Below are positions 42,346 to 51,339 of a DNA stretch of 56,010 bases, piece after piece. Numbering within the stretch: the stretch's first letter is position 1; each line of letters opens with the position of its first letter. The notes under the pieces are model-generated. The model searched no databases. It had not been told where the DNA came from and saw only the letters and a list, made by a program, of their open reading frames with translations. Source of the DNA: Elusimicrobiota bacterium (GTDB lineage: Bacteria > Elusimicrobiota > Elusimicrobia > Elusimicrobiales > UBA9959); the NCBI GenBank assembly GCA_016234365.1, contig JACRER010000068.1:1-56010 (forward strand). The letters run 5' to 3'. Made by a program: the position numbers and the translations under genes.

Positions 42346-45300
42346 TCGCCGGTGGCGCCGAGGAGGTCTTCGTCGGAGTCGGCTTCCGGGGCGGGCCGCG
42401 AGGGGCGGAGTTTGTGTTCCTGGTCCTTGAAGGCCAGGTAGTACAGCACCGGCACCGCCACGCGGCTTAAGAGCGTGGCCGCTATCTGCCCCGAGATGAG
42501 CGAAATAGCCAGCCCCTGGAAGATGGGGTCGAAGAGGATAACGCCCGCGCCCACTATTACGGCCAGCGCCGTAAGCAGCATGGGCCGAAAGCGCACCACT
42601 CCGGCCTCTATGACGGCCTCGCGCAGCGGCATGCCCTCGCGCACCTTCAGGTTTATGAAGTCCACGAGGATTATGGAGTTGCGCACCACAATACCCGCCG
42701 ACGCTATGAAGCCTATCATGGACGTGGCGGTAAAGAACGCGCGCATGGCCCAATGGGCGGGGATTATGCCTATTAGCGCCATGGGGATGGCGGCCATTAT
42801 TACTATGGGCGTAAAGAAGTCCTCGAACCAGGCAACCACCAGTATGTAGATGAGCACCAGCACCATGGCGAAGGCCAGGCCCAGGTCGCGGAACACCTCG
42901 TAGGTGATGTGCCACTCGCCGTCCCACTTTATGGCCGTCTCGGAGGAGCCGGCCGGCTGGCGGGTGAAATACTGGTTAATCTTGCCGCCGCGCGCCCGGG
43001 AGAGCTCGTCTATTTTTTTCTTGAGGTCCAGCACCGCGTACACCGGGCTTTCCGTGCCGCCGGCTATGTCGGCCGTAACGTAAGCCACGCGCTGCAGGTT
43101 CTTGTGGTAGATGGGCTGGTTCTCCAGGCCGTTCTCGGCCTTAACGAAGCTCGCCATGGGGATGGCGGTGCCGTTGGGCGAGAAGAACTTTATTTCCTTC
43201 AGCGTTTCCAGCCGCTGGCGCTTCTCCGGGGCCAGGCGCACCCTTATATCCACGGCCTCGGGCTCGTCCTCCACGTGGGCCGCGTCTATGTCCGCGCCGT
43301 TCAAGGACAGCGCCGCGGTCTGCACAATGTCCGCCGCCGCCACGCCGTTGAGCGTAGCTTTCTGGCGGTCCACCAGCAGGCGGGTAATGGGTTGGTCTTC
43401 GGGAATATAGGAATCCACGTCCACAATGCCCTCGGTCTTTTTGAGCAGGTCCTTTATATCCTCGGCCAGCGCCCGCTGGTTCTTGGGGTTAGGGTCGAAC
43501 ACTTCCACGAGCATGGTGGACATTACCGGCGGGCCGGGGGGAACTTCGGCCACCTGCACCCGGGCGCCGTAGCTGTCGGCTATTTTCTTGAGCGGGGCGC
43601 GCACGGCCACGGCTATGTCGTGGCTCTGGCGCTTGCGTTCACCCTTGTCGGATAAATTCACCTGGATGTCCGCCTGGTAGGGGTTCTGGCGCAGGAAGTA
43701 ATGCCGCACCATGCCGTTGAAGTTGTACGGCGCGCTGGACCCGGCGTAGATCTGCAGGTCGCGCACTTCGGGCACGGCGGCCAGGTAGGAGGCCATCTCG
43801 GCCGCGGCGCGCTCGGTGCGGGTTATGGACGAGCTCTCCGGCATGTTTATGACCACCTGGAACTCGTTCTTATTGTCGAAGGGCAGCGTTTTAAAGATGA
43901 CCAGCCGGAAAGCCACCATGGCCAGCGCCGCCGCCAGCAGGCCCGCTGTGAACAGCAGGAATTTTCTGCCGTTGGCGGGCTCGTAGATCAGTTTCTTCAT
44001 GAGGGCGCGGTAGCTGCGGTCCAGCAGGCCTTCCTTGTTATGGTCGCAATGCTTGAGCGGCCATTTCTCCACCACGCGGGCGTACAGCCAAGGCGTAAAG
44101 GCGAAGGCCACGAACAGCGAGAACAGCATGGCCACCGACGCGCCTATGGGGATGGGGCGCATGTAGGGGCCCATAAGGCCGCTCACAAAGGCCATGGGCA
44201 GAATGGAGGCTATCACGGTCCACGTGGCGAGGATGGTGGGGTTGCCCACTTCGTCCACGGCGTTGAGGATATTGCGCCACAGCGAGTTCTTGCGGTTCAT
44301 GGCGCAATGGCGGTTTATGTTCTCCACCACCACAATGGCGTCGTCCACCAGGATGCCTATGGAGAAGATCAGCGCGAACAGCGTGATGCGGTTGAGGGTA
44401 TAACCGTAGAGGTAATACACCAGCATGGTGAGCGCGAGCGTTACGGGGATGGCCACCAGTACCACGGCCGCCTCGCGCAGGCCCAGCGTCAGCGCTATCA
44501 GCAGCGTCACGCTGAGCGTGGCCAGCAGCATGTGGTAAATGAGCTCGTCGGATTTGGCCTTGGCGGTCTCGCCGTAATTGCGCGTGACGGTGAGGTTGAT
44601 GCCGTCGGGGATCTCGCGGCCTTTCATGGCCTCCACCTTGGCGAGTATCTCGCGCGAGACCTCGGTGGCGTTGGCGCCGCGGCGCTTGGCCACGGAAATG
44701 GTGACCGCCGCTTTGCCGCCGGAGATCTTCACCGGGGAGGCGGGGCCGGCCAGCATGGTGACCGAGCGTTCGTCCTCGTCGGGGCCGTCCTTCACGTCGG
44801 CCACTTCGGAAAGCTTCACGGGGTGGCCGTCGTACACGCCCACTATGATGCTCCTCAGGTCCTCGGCGCTGCGTATGAAGGCGTCGGTCTCGGCAAGCAG
44901 TTTGGTGTCGCCGTTGTTGTAATGTCCCGCGGGCAGGCGGGCGTTGGACATCTTGATGACCCCGGCCAGCATGGAGGGGGTAAGGCGGTGGCGGGCCAGG
45001 GCCGCCGGGTCGAAGTGCACTATGAACTGCCGCTTGTGGCCGCCTATGATGCGGGTCTCGGACACGTTGGCCACGGAATTTATCTCGGTCTGGATGCGGG
45101 CGGCGGCGCGGCGCAGGGCGTAGCCGTCGCGGCCTTCTCCCCACAGCGTCAGGGCCAGCACCGGCACGTCGTCGATGGCGCGGAACTTTATAAGCGGCTC
45201 GCCGGCGGCCTTGGGGAACAGGTCGCGGTTATCCAGGGTTTTTGTGTAGATGAGGTTGGCGGCATCCTCGGGGGCGGTGCCCACCTTGAAGCGCACCGTG

Positions 45301-45602
45301 AACATGGCGAAGTTGGGATAGGCTATGGAGTAGATGTATTCCACGCCGGGTATCTCCCAGAGCTTGCGCTCGCCCACTTCCACCAGGTGCTTCTCTATTT
45401 CTTTGGGCGCGGCGCCGTAGAACGGCACCATGATGTCGAACATGGGCACGTTTATCTGGGGCTCTTCCTCGCGGGGCAGCTTGAACGTGGAGAATACGCC
45501 CAGCAATATGAAGGTTATGATGAGGATGGGGGTAAGGCGCGAGCCTATGAACCCCTGGGCCATGCGGCCGGCCATTCCGTATTTGTGTTCGGTGTTCTGC
45601 AT
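42342..45602 (-). CDS. RND-family efflux transporter, inner-membrane subunit
   Basis: 1,086 residues, normal for AcrB/HAE-type pumps, with 12 expected membrane helices and two large periplasmic loops. The N-terminus (LTPILIITFILLGVFSTFKLP) and the proton-relay Asp pair in GILVDDAIVVVENI are clear. GGAG lies before the ATG. It follows the TolC gene by 11 bases. Substrate unknown: no Met/Cys-rich heavy-metal signature is obvious. The stop codon lies inside the right arm of the REPIN. Confidence 0.95.
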   Translation of the reverse strand: MQNTEHKYGMAGRMAQGFIGSRLTPILIITFILLGVFSTFKLPREEEPQINVPMFDIMVPFYGAAPKEIEKHLVEVGERKLWEIPGVEYIYSIAYPNFAMFTVRFKVGTAPEDAANLIYTKTLDNRDLFPKAAGEPLIKFRAIDDVPVLALTLWGEGRDGYALRRAAARIQTEINSVANVSETRIIGGHKRQFIVHFDPAALARHRLTPSMLAGVIKMSNARLPAGHYNNGDTKLLAETDAFIRSAEDLRSIIVGVYDGHPVKLSEVADVKDGPDEDERSVTMLAGPASPVKISGGKAAVTISVAKRRGANATEVSREILAKVEAMKGREIPDGINLTVTRNYGETAKAKSDELIYHMLLATLSVTLLIALTLGLREAAVVLVAIPVTLALTMLVYYLYGYTLNRITLFALIFSIGILVDDAIVVVENINRHCAMNRKNSLWRNILNAVDEVGNPTILATWTVIASILPMAFVSGLMGPYMRPIPIGASVAMLFSLFVAFAFTPWLYARVVEKWPLKHCDHNKEGLLDRSYRALMKKLIYEPANGRKFLLFTAGLLAAALAMVAFRLVIFKTLPFDNKNEFQVVINMPESSSITRTERAAAEMASYLAAVPEVRDLQIYAGSSAPYNFNGMVRHYFLRQNPYQADIQVNLSDKGERKRQSHDIAVAVRAPLKKIADSYGARVQVAEVPPGPPVMSTMLVEVFDPNPKNQRALAEDIKDLLKKTEGIVDVDSYIPEDQPITRLLVDRQKATLNGVAAADIVQTAALSLNGADIDAAHVEDEPEAVDIRVRLAPEKRQRLETLKEIKFFSPNGTAIPMASFVKAENGLENQPIYHKNLQRVAYVTADIAGGTESPVYAVLDLKKKIDELSRARGGKINQYFTRQPAGSSETAIKWDGEWHITYEVFRDLGLAFAMVLVLIYILVVAWFEDFFTPIVIMAAIPMALIGIIPAHWAMRAFFTATSMIGFIASAGIVVRNSIILVDFINLKVREGMPLREAVIEAGVVRFRPMLLTALAVIVGAGVILFDPIFQGLAISLISGQIAATLLSRVAVPVLYYLAFKDQEHKLRPSRPAPEADSDEDLLGATGE

Positions 45603-45613
45603 GTGGTTCTCCG

Positions 45614-46954
45614 TTACTTGGACAGGCCGGCGGACATTTCGTTCACGGCCGCGGTGTCGAGGGTTTCAGACGCCAGCAGCAGCTGGGCGTGGTAGAGGTT
45701 TAGCTTGTAAAGGGTCTCGTAATAGGCCGCTTCCGCCTGAAGGACCGAAGCCTGCGCGCGCAACACTTCCAGCACGCTCTGGCGGCCCTGGCGGTACAGC
45801 GGGCGGAACAGCTCCAGCGACTGGCGGGCTTTTTCCACCGTCGCTTTGGCCACCGGCAGGGTTTCGCGGGCCGCGTTATAGTTGTTAAGCGCGTCGGCCA
45901 CTTCCAGGCCGGCCTGGCGGCGGGCTTCGGCCAGGCGGCTCATGGCCATGTCGGACTGGGCGCGGGCGGTTTCCTTGCGGGCGAAATAGCCGGGGTCGCC
46001 CAGCGGGATGGTGAGCCGCAGGCCCAGCATGCGGTTGTCCTTGAAATCGCTCAGGCTTTGGGAATTGGTCTCCCAGGAACCGAAGGCTTCCACCACCGGC
46101 AGCACCGAATTGGCCTGCATGGCCTCGCCGGTCTTGTAGATCTGCGCCGCTTTCTCCAGCGCCATTATGTCGCGCCTGCCGCCGGAAGCGGCCGCGGCCA
46201 GGGCCTGGCGGTCGCGGGCCGGGTAGGCGGCCTCTTTGAGTTCGCCCTCGGCGCCCACTTCGGCGGCCGGGTCCAGCCCCAGGGTAATGGCCAGTTTCTG
46301 CCGCTCCAGTTCCAGCGCCTTGTCCCAGCCTACCTTGTAGCCGCGCAGGGTGGAAAGAATGGCCTCGGCGCCGTAATAGTCGGAACCCAGTACCATGCCT
46401 TTATCCTTAAGCATCTGTGCGGTCTTAAGTTCGGTCTCGGCGGCGCGCACGGTCTCTCCGGCCAGGCCGGCCAGGCGTTCGCGCAGCAGCACGGTGAGCC
46501 ACTGGTAGGTTATCTTAAAGGTAACGCCTGCGCGGGCGCGCTCGTAGCCGTTCTGGGCCGCCTCGGTGCCCAGCTTGCCCATCTTTACCGCGTTGCTCAC
46601 CGCGAAACCGGTGAATACCGGCACGCCGGCTTCGATCCCCGCCATGTAGTTGCGGGCCGGGTCGGGGTCGTTTATAGTGGCCATGGAAGCCATGGAGAAA
46701 GTGCCCTGCTTCATGGCCGTGGCGAAGGCGTACACCGGATCCGTGCCGTCAGTGTACATGCCCTTGAGCTTGAACCCGCCCAGGCGGGCCAGGCGGGCCT
46801 GAGAGAGCCCGGCTTTGGCGCCGGTAACGGCGGCCGCCTGTTCCTTTAGTATATTGTCGGCCTTCAGGCCTTTGTCCACGGCCTCGCCAAGAGTGACCCC
46901 GGCCATGGCCGGGGCCGCGGCGAGGATAAAAGCGAGAGTTAAAGCGTTCTTCAT
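45614..46954 (-). CDS. TolC-family outer-membrane efflux protein
   Basis: 446 residues with a signal peptide (MKNALTLAFILAAAPAMAG) and the two-fold Ala/Gln/Leu-rich helical pattern of TolC, including DYYGAEAILSTLRGYKVG and FRPLYRQGRQSVLEVLRAQ. GGAGG lies 7 bases before the ATG. It forms the outer channel for the RND pump encoded next. No membrane-fusion gene lies between or directly beside the pair, though an adaptor-like gene is 3.4 kb upstream on the same strand. Confidence 0.92.
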   Translation of the reverse strand: MKNALTLAFILAAAPAMAGVTLGEAVDKGLKADNILKEQAAAVTGAKAGLSQARLARLGGFKLKGMYTDGTDPVYAFATAMKQGTFSMASMATINDPDPARNYMAGIEAGVPVFTGFAVSNAVKMGKLGTEAAQNGYERARAGVTFKITYQWLTVLLRERLAGLAGETVRAAETELKTAQMLKDKGMVLGSDYYGAEAILSTLRGYKVGWDKALELERQKLAITLGLDPAAEVGAEGELKEAAYPARDRQALAAAASGGRRDIMALEKAAQIYKTGEAMQANSVLPVVEAFGSWETNSQSLSDFKDNRMLGLRLTIPLGDPGYFARKETARAQSDMAMSRLAEARRQAGLEVADALNNYNAARETLPVAKATVEKARQSLELFRPLYRQGRQSVLEVLRAQASVLQAEAAYYETLYKLNLYHAQLLLASETLDTAAVNEMSAGLSK

Positions 46955-47044
46955 TACTGCCTCCAGTTGTTTGCCTGCATATATGAGATGCGGGCCGGGG
47001 CAAAAAGTTTCACCCTGGAGCGGTAATCTTGTCGAGGCGGGCGC

Positions 47045-47467
47045 TTAGAGGCGCTTGAGGAGGGCGGCGGTCTTGAGGTTCATGCGGCGGCGCAGGGCCG
47101 GGGTGGCGTCGTCCATGCCGGCCAGGTGCAGGGCGCCGTGGGCGGTAAGGACCAGCAGTTCGGTGAGGAGCGAATGCCCCATGTTCCTGGCCTGGCGGGC
47201 CGCCACTGGCACGCAGACGTAGATCTCGCCCCATGGGGCGCCGGGGAAGTGAGGCGCGGGGAGGTTGAAGGCTATAACGTCCGTCAGGCGGTCTTTGGCG
47301 AGAAAGCGTTTATTGAGTTTCTTTATCCCGGGGCCGTCCGTAAGTATGAGGTTCACCGCTTTTCCGGCGTGGCGGCCCAAGCCCAGGGTTGCGGTGCGCG
47401 CGAGCGCCCGTGCCGCCGCCTTAAGTTCAGCCGGGGGCTTCAGGTCGAAGAAAACGTTGGCCGGCAT
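47045..47467 (-). CDS. ybeY: rRNA maturation endoribonuclease YbeY
   Basis: 140 residues, with the family core (FLAKDRLTDVIAFNLP, GEIYVC) and the metal-site segment HGALHLAGMDD. The usual H-x3-H-x5-H triad is H110, H114 and D120; the third His is an Asp. Start overlaps the phoH stop by one base, the usual phoH-ybeY order. Needed for 16S rRNA 3' processing in known systems. Confidence 0.9.
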   Translation of the reverse strand: MPANVFFDLKPPAELKAAARALARTATLGLGRHAGKAVNLILTDGPGIKKLNKRFLAKDRLTDVIAFNLPAPHFPGAPWGEIYVCVPVAARQARNMGHSLLTELLVLTAHGALHLAGMDDATPALRRRMNLKTAALLKRL

Positions 47468-48414
47468 CAGGGGTGTTCCTCTTCCCAGCTATCGTAGGCG
47501 TTCAGGATGTCCTTGACGAGGGGGTGGCGGGCCACGTCCCTGGCCGAAAAATTAACGAACTTCACTCCGGAGACTTTTTTGAGGATGCCGCGCGCCAGCA
47601 CCAGGCCGGAGCGGTCCTTTTCCTGCAGGTCTATCTGCGTTACGTCCCCGGTAACCACCATCCGCGAGCCCATGCCCATGCGGGTGAGGAACATCTTCAT
47701 CTGTTCCGGCAGGGTGTTCTGCGCTTCGTCGAGGATAATAAAGGCGTTCTCCAGCGTGCGGCCGCGCATGTAGGCCAGCGGCACCGTCTCTATGATCTCG
47801 TCCGCGCGCAGCGCCCGGAACTTCTCCGGGCCCAGCAGGGCGTGGAAAGCGTCGTAAAGGGGGCGCAGGTAGGGGTTCACCTTCTCGGCTATATCGCCGG
47901 GCAGGTAGCCAAGTTTCTCGCCGGCCTCTACTATGGGGCGGGTGAGGATTATGCGCTTCACTTCCCCGGCGCGCAGGGCGCGCAGGGCGCAGACGGCGGC
48001 CAGGTAGGTTTTGCCGGTGCCGGCGGGGCCCACTCCCACTACCAGGTCGTTGGCCAGGATGGCTTCCACGTATTTTTTCTGATTGTCGGTGCGGGGCTTC
48101 ACCAGTTCGCCGTAATGGGTTTTGTAGAGGGCGCCGTCCGGCGGCGGGGGGGGCGCGTCCTGGGGTTTGGCGTCCGCGGGGGCCAGGCGCACCGCGTAGA
48201 ACTCCTCCAGGGTCTGGCGCAGGCGGCGCACGGTCTTCTCCGCGGCGGCCGGCGCGCCCTTTATGGTAAGCTCCGCGCTTTCCGTCTCCGGGTGGTGCCG
48301 CACGAAGATCTGCACTTTCATGGCGCGTTCGAGTTCGCGCAGGTCCTCGTCCTGGGTGCCCAGGATGGTCAGGATCTCCTCGCGGTTCTTAAGCGTGAAC
48401 TTCCTGCCGTTCAT
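47467..48414 (-). CDS. PhoH-family ATPase (PhoH/PhoL)
   Basis: 315 residues from the ATG at 48414, which overlaps the glgC stop (ATGA). An N-terminal KH-like region precedes the P-loop ATPase with Walker A GPAGTGKTYLA and Walker B FIILDEAQN. Conserved RPIVEAGEKLGYLPG and GDVTQIDL are present. A Pro-rich linker (DAPPPPPDG) joins the two parts. It is coupled to ybeY, suggesting a role in RNA metabolism. Confidence 0.93.
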   Translation of the reverse strand: MNGRKFTLKNREEILTILGTQDEDLRELERAMKVQIFVRHHPETESAELTIKGAPAAAEKTVRRLRQTLEEFYAVRLAPADAKPQDAPPPPPDGALYKTHYGELVKPRTDNQKKYVEAILANDLVVGVGPAGTGKTYLAAVCALRALRAGEVKRIILTRPIVEAGEKLGYLPGDIAEKVNPYLRPLYDAFHALLGPEKFRALRADEIIETVPLAYMRGRTLENAFIILDEAQNTLPEQMKMFLTRMGMGSRMVVTGDVTQIDLQEKDRSGLVLARGILKKVSGVKFVNFSARDVARHPLVKDILNAYDSWEEEHP

Positions 48415-49619
48415 TGCCACTTGGAAATGCCGCGCGGGATCACCACTATGCCGTCGGGGTCGATGTAATAATGCTGGGCGTCCTGGTCCGCGTTGTAGCC
48501 TATGGTGGTCTTGGCCTCTATGGTGTTGTAGCGGTCCATGATGACCTTCTTCAGGCGCGAGCCCGCCTTGATCTCGCAGGCGTCCATGATGATGCAGTCT
48601 TCCAGCTGGCACTTCTCGTGGATGACCACGTCGTTGGCCAGGATGCAGCGCTTGAGCGAGGACTGCTGGATCACGCAGCCGTCGCATATCATGCAGTCCT
48701 GCAGGTTGGATTCTATGATCTTGGCCGGGGCGGTGGTGGCCCGGGCGTCCTGGATGGGCCACTGCTTGTTATTGAGGTCCAGCTTGGGCTTGGCGCCCAG
48801 CAGGTCCATCTGCGTCTGCCAGAAGGACTCCAGGGTGCCCACGTCGCGCCAGTAGTTCTGCTCCTCGTACGGCTTTATGCCGGGCAGTTTCTGCTCGTTG
48901 AAGTTGTAGCCGAAGACGCGGTAGCGCTTGTGGATGTTGGGCAGTATCGTCTTGCCGAAGTCCAGCGCCGCAGTCTCGCCGGATTCCTCGTGCAGGATCT
49001 TTACCAGCGCGTCGTAGTTGAAGATGTAGTTGCCCATGGAGGCCAGCGCCGCGTTGGGGTTGCCGGGCATGGGCTTGGGGTTCTTAGGCTTCTCTTCGAA
49101 GCCGGTGATGCGGTTCTTGGCGTCCACTACCACGGTGCCAAAGCGGGACGCCTGTTTGAGCGGCACGGTGATGGCCGCCACGCTCACGTCGGCCTTGTTG
49201 GCTACGTGGAAATCTATCATCTGCTGGATGTCCATGCGGTAGATGTGGTCCGCGCCGAAAATGGCCACCAGGTCGGGTTTATAATCGTTGATGAGGTTGA
49301 GGTTCTGCTTCACGGCGTCGGCGGTGCCGCGGTACCACATCTCGCCCAGGCGCATCTGCGGGGGGACCACCGTGATGAAGTGGCTCTTGGTGATGCCGCC
49401 CAGGTTCCAGGTGGAGCGCAGGTACTCTATGAGCGACTGCGACATGTACTGCACCAGCACGTAGTTGGAGTAGATGCCCGAGTTGATGAAGTTGGAAAGC
49501 ACGAAGTCGATGATGCGGTACTTGCCGCCGAACGGTACGGCCGGCTTGGAGCGTTCCTTGGTGAGCGGGTACAGGCGCTCGCCCTTGCCGCCGGCCATGA
49601 TGATGCCTATCGTTTTCAT
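48411..49619 (-). CDS. glgC: Glucose-1-phosphate adenylyltransferase
   Basis: 402 residues. The nucleotide-binding start (GIIMAGGKGERLYPLT, RSKPAVPFGGKYRIIDF) and the catalytic GTADAVKQNL are typical, and the C-terminal half is a left-handed beta-helix with hexapeptide-like turns. It makes ADP-glucose for glycogen. AAGGGG lies 6 bases before the ATG. It sits unusually between a Cld-fold gene and phoH. Confidence 0.95.
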   Translation of the reverse strand: MKTIGIIMAGGKGERLYPLTKERSKPAVPFGGKYRIIDFVLSNFINSGIYSNYVLVQYMSQSLIEYLRSTWNLGGITKSHFITVVPPQMRLGEMWYRGTADAVKQNLNLINDYKPDLVAIFGADHIYRMDIQQMIDFHVANKADVSVAAITVPLKQASRFGTVVVDAKNRITGFEEKPKNPKPMPGNPNAALASMGNYIFNYDALVKILHEESGETAALDFGKTILPNIHKRYRVFGYNFNEQKLPGIKPYEEQNYWRDVGTLESFWQTQMDLLGAKPKLDLNNKQWPIQDARATTAPAKIIESNLQDCMICDGCVIQQSSLKRCILANDVVIHEKCQLEDCIIMDACEIKAGSRLKKVIMDRYNTIEAKTTIGYNADQDAQHYYIDPDGIVVIPRGISKWQ

Positions 49620-49655
49620 TTTAAACCCCTTTTGAGTCCGCTAAGTCCGCCCGGT

Positions 49656-50354
49656 TCAGCTTATGGCGTCCATGATCTCGCGCAGGTCGCGGCCCTGGCA
49701 CAGGAACACGGGTTTGTCGTCGAAAGTGTAATGCTTGATGCGCTGCAGGCGCAGTTCGTGCGTGGCCGCGGTCAGGTCTTCCAGGGCCTTGGCCTCGCGG
49801 CAAACTATCATGTCCGGCTCGTCGAGGCCGCAGGAGGTGAAGATGTTCTCCTGGATGTCCTTGTAGCGGTTCACTACCGCGGCGCGCTCCCCCATCAGCT
49901 TGGCGCGCTCGGCTTCCGCGAGTTCGTACCAGTTGTGCGTCTTCACCACCGGGTGCAGCAGCATGTAGCGGTAGCGGCCGAAAGTGTCTTTGGGCAGGAA
50001 GCCGAAATCCAGGTCTTTTTTTGCCGTGGCCGGGTCCGCGCCCTGATGCACGCCCAGGTAACAGTAGGACGGGGTGAAGTAGCGCCCGGCGCCGGCGGAG
50101 AAGGTGCGCGCGCCTACCTCCTGCAGGTAGGGCAGGTCGTCGGACATGCGCCAGAAGAGGATGTCCGCGTCGGAGCGCAGGCCCGATACCATGTAGGTGC
50201 GCAGGAACAGCTTCTCCTGGGCGGAGCCCACCATGTTCTCGAACTCCTGCTTGGCGGCGATCTTTTCGTTGGAGATGAGCCGGCGGAACTCCGGCTGCAG
50301 CTTCACTAACATGAAGCTGGAATAGATGTTGGCGGGCTTTTTAGTTTTTTCCAT
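49656..50354 (-). CDS. Chlorite-dismutase/HemQ-fold protein without canonical heme ligand
   Basis: 232 residues. The Cld-family pattern is seen in LRTYMVSGLRSDADILFWRM, the KTHNWYELAEAERAKLMGE region and RLQRIKHYTF. Against HemQ-type sequences the proximal histidine (E-H-G in HemQ) falls on R157 in MGERAAVVNRY, and the reactive Tyr of YPMxK falls on H134 in LLHPVVK. If this hand alignment is right, normal heme binding and coproheme decarboxylation are unlikely. It overlaps the adaptor gene by 14 bases. Fold call is fairly firm; activity unknown. Confidence 0.7.
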   Translation of the reverse strand: MEKTKKPANIYSSFMLVKLQPEFRRLISNEKIAAKQEFENMVGSAQEKLFLRTYMVSGLRSDADILFWRMSDDLPYLQEVGARTFSAGAGRYFTPSYCYLGVHQGADPATAKKDLDFGFLPKDTFGRYRYMLLHPVVKTHNWYELAEAERAKLMGERAAVVNRYKDIQENIFTSCGLDEPDMIVCREAKALEDLTAATHELRLQRIKHYTFDDKPVFLCQGRDLREIMDAIS

Positions 50355-51339
50355 CTTTCTCTCCCTGCGCCTGCGGTTCCGGGGCCAGGTATACGGAGGT
50401 GTGCTCCAGGATCTCCACCTCTTCCGCGGTCTCCAGGCCGGTCCTGATCTCCGTTACCAGGAAGCGGCGGCCGCCGCGCTCCAGCAGTTCGCCGCGCGGC
50501 AGCAGCAGCGCGTTGTTATTGCGGCCCACGAATAGCGTGCCGTTGAACTGTTCGCCCACTTTGATGCCGTCCTTCATGTCCGTAACTTCCAGCCAGAGGC
50601 GGCTGTAATACGGAGAGCCCTTCAGGGGGACAAAATCGGTCAGCACGGTGGAATACTTTTTCCCTGGGTCGCGGACGTGCTCTATCTCGGCGGTCATGTT
50701 CTTGCCCAGCTTGGAATAAAGGGGGTCCGTGTTCTTGGCGATAAGGACTACCTTGCGGGCTATGGTGAAAAGGCGGTCGCCGCGCAGTACCCGCGTCTTG
50801 GGCTGGATGTAGATGTTGGTCAGTACGCCCGGAGTTTCGGGGACGATGTTGAAATACTTGTAGACGTCTTTCCAGCGGCGCTCGGTCTGCTCTTTGTCTT
50901 CCTCGGTGGAAGAGTCCAGGAGTGCTGCCATCTCGGTGGAGACCATGCGGCCTATTATGGTTTTGGGCGTGACGAAATCGAACAGGTCGGCCTGCATGTC
51001 CTCTACGCGCCCGTCGAACGGCGCGAAGACGTCGTAAGTGTCCTGGGCCGTGGTTATGCCGGTGATCGGGGACATCACCTCTATCGTGCCCACCTTGATG
51101 TTCTTCTGCACGGTGCGGTCCAGCGGCAGCCACTTGCGCGGCAGGATAGGGGCTTTTGCGCCGGCGGGTACCTGCGCGGCGTTCTGGGCCGGGGCGGCCG
51201 CCGCGGCCGGGGCTGGCGCGGCTTTGGCCGGAGCGCCGGAACTGACGACCTTCCTGACCGGGGCGGCTTTCTGCCGGGGCGCCGCGAAAGCGGGCGCGGC
51301 CAGCAGCAGCGCGGCGAGGCTAAGCGGTAGTTTTTTCAT
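50341..51339 (-). CDS. Periplasmic adaptor (membrane-fusion)-like protein
   Basis: 332 residues with signal peptide MKKLPLSLAALLLAAPAFA and a long Ala/Pro/Val-rich linker (to residue 65). The rest matches RND adaptor logic: a lipoyl-like half (VFAPFDGRVEDMQADLFDF), a return half (PGVLTNIYIQPKTRVLRGDRLF), and a C-terminal barrel with LLLPRGELLERGGRRFLV, as in CusB/MFP proteins. The hairpin between the lipoyl halves is very short. It overlaps thyX by 20 bases. It may serve the RND/TolC pair downstream. Confidence 0.65.
   Translation of the reverse strand: MKKLPLSLAALLLAAPAFAAPRQKAAPVRKVVSSGAPAKAAPAPAAAAAPAQNAAQVPAGAKAPILPRKWLPLDRTVQKNIKVGTIEVMSPITGITTAQDTYDVFAPFDGRVEDMQADLFDFVTPKTIIGRMVSTEMAALLDSSTEEDKEQTERRWKDVYKYFNIVPETPGVLTNIYIQPKTRVLRGDRLFTIARKVVLIAKNTDPLYSKLGKNMTAEIEHVRDPGKKYSTVLTDFVPLKGSPYYSRLWLEVTDMKDGIKVGEQFNGTLFVGRNNNALLLPRGELLERGGRRFLVTEIRTGLETAEEVEILEHTSVYLAPEPQAQGEKDGKN

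Noticed and set aside
43701-45695. Long open frame on the plus strand (664 codons)
   Set aside because: Antisense shadow of the RND gene; His/Gly/Val-rich translation with no domain, a common effect of GC-rich codon use.
48414-50309. 631-codon open frame on the plus strand
   Set aside because: Antisense to glgC and the Cld-fold gene; spans two real genes and shows no recognisable protein features.
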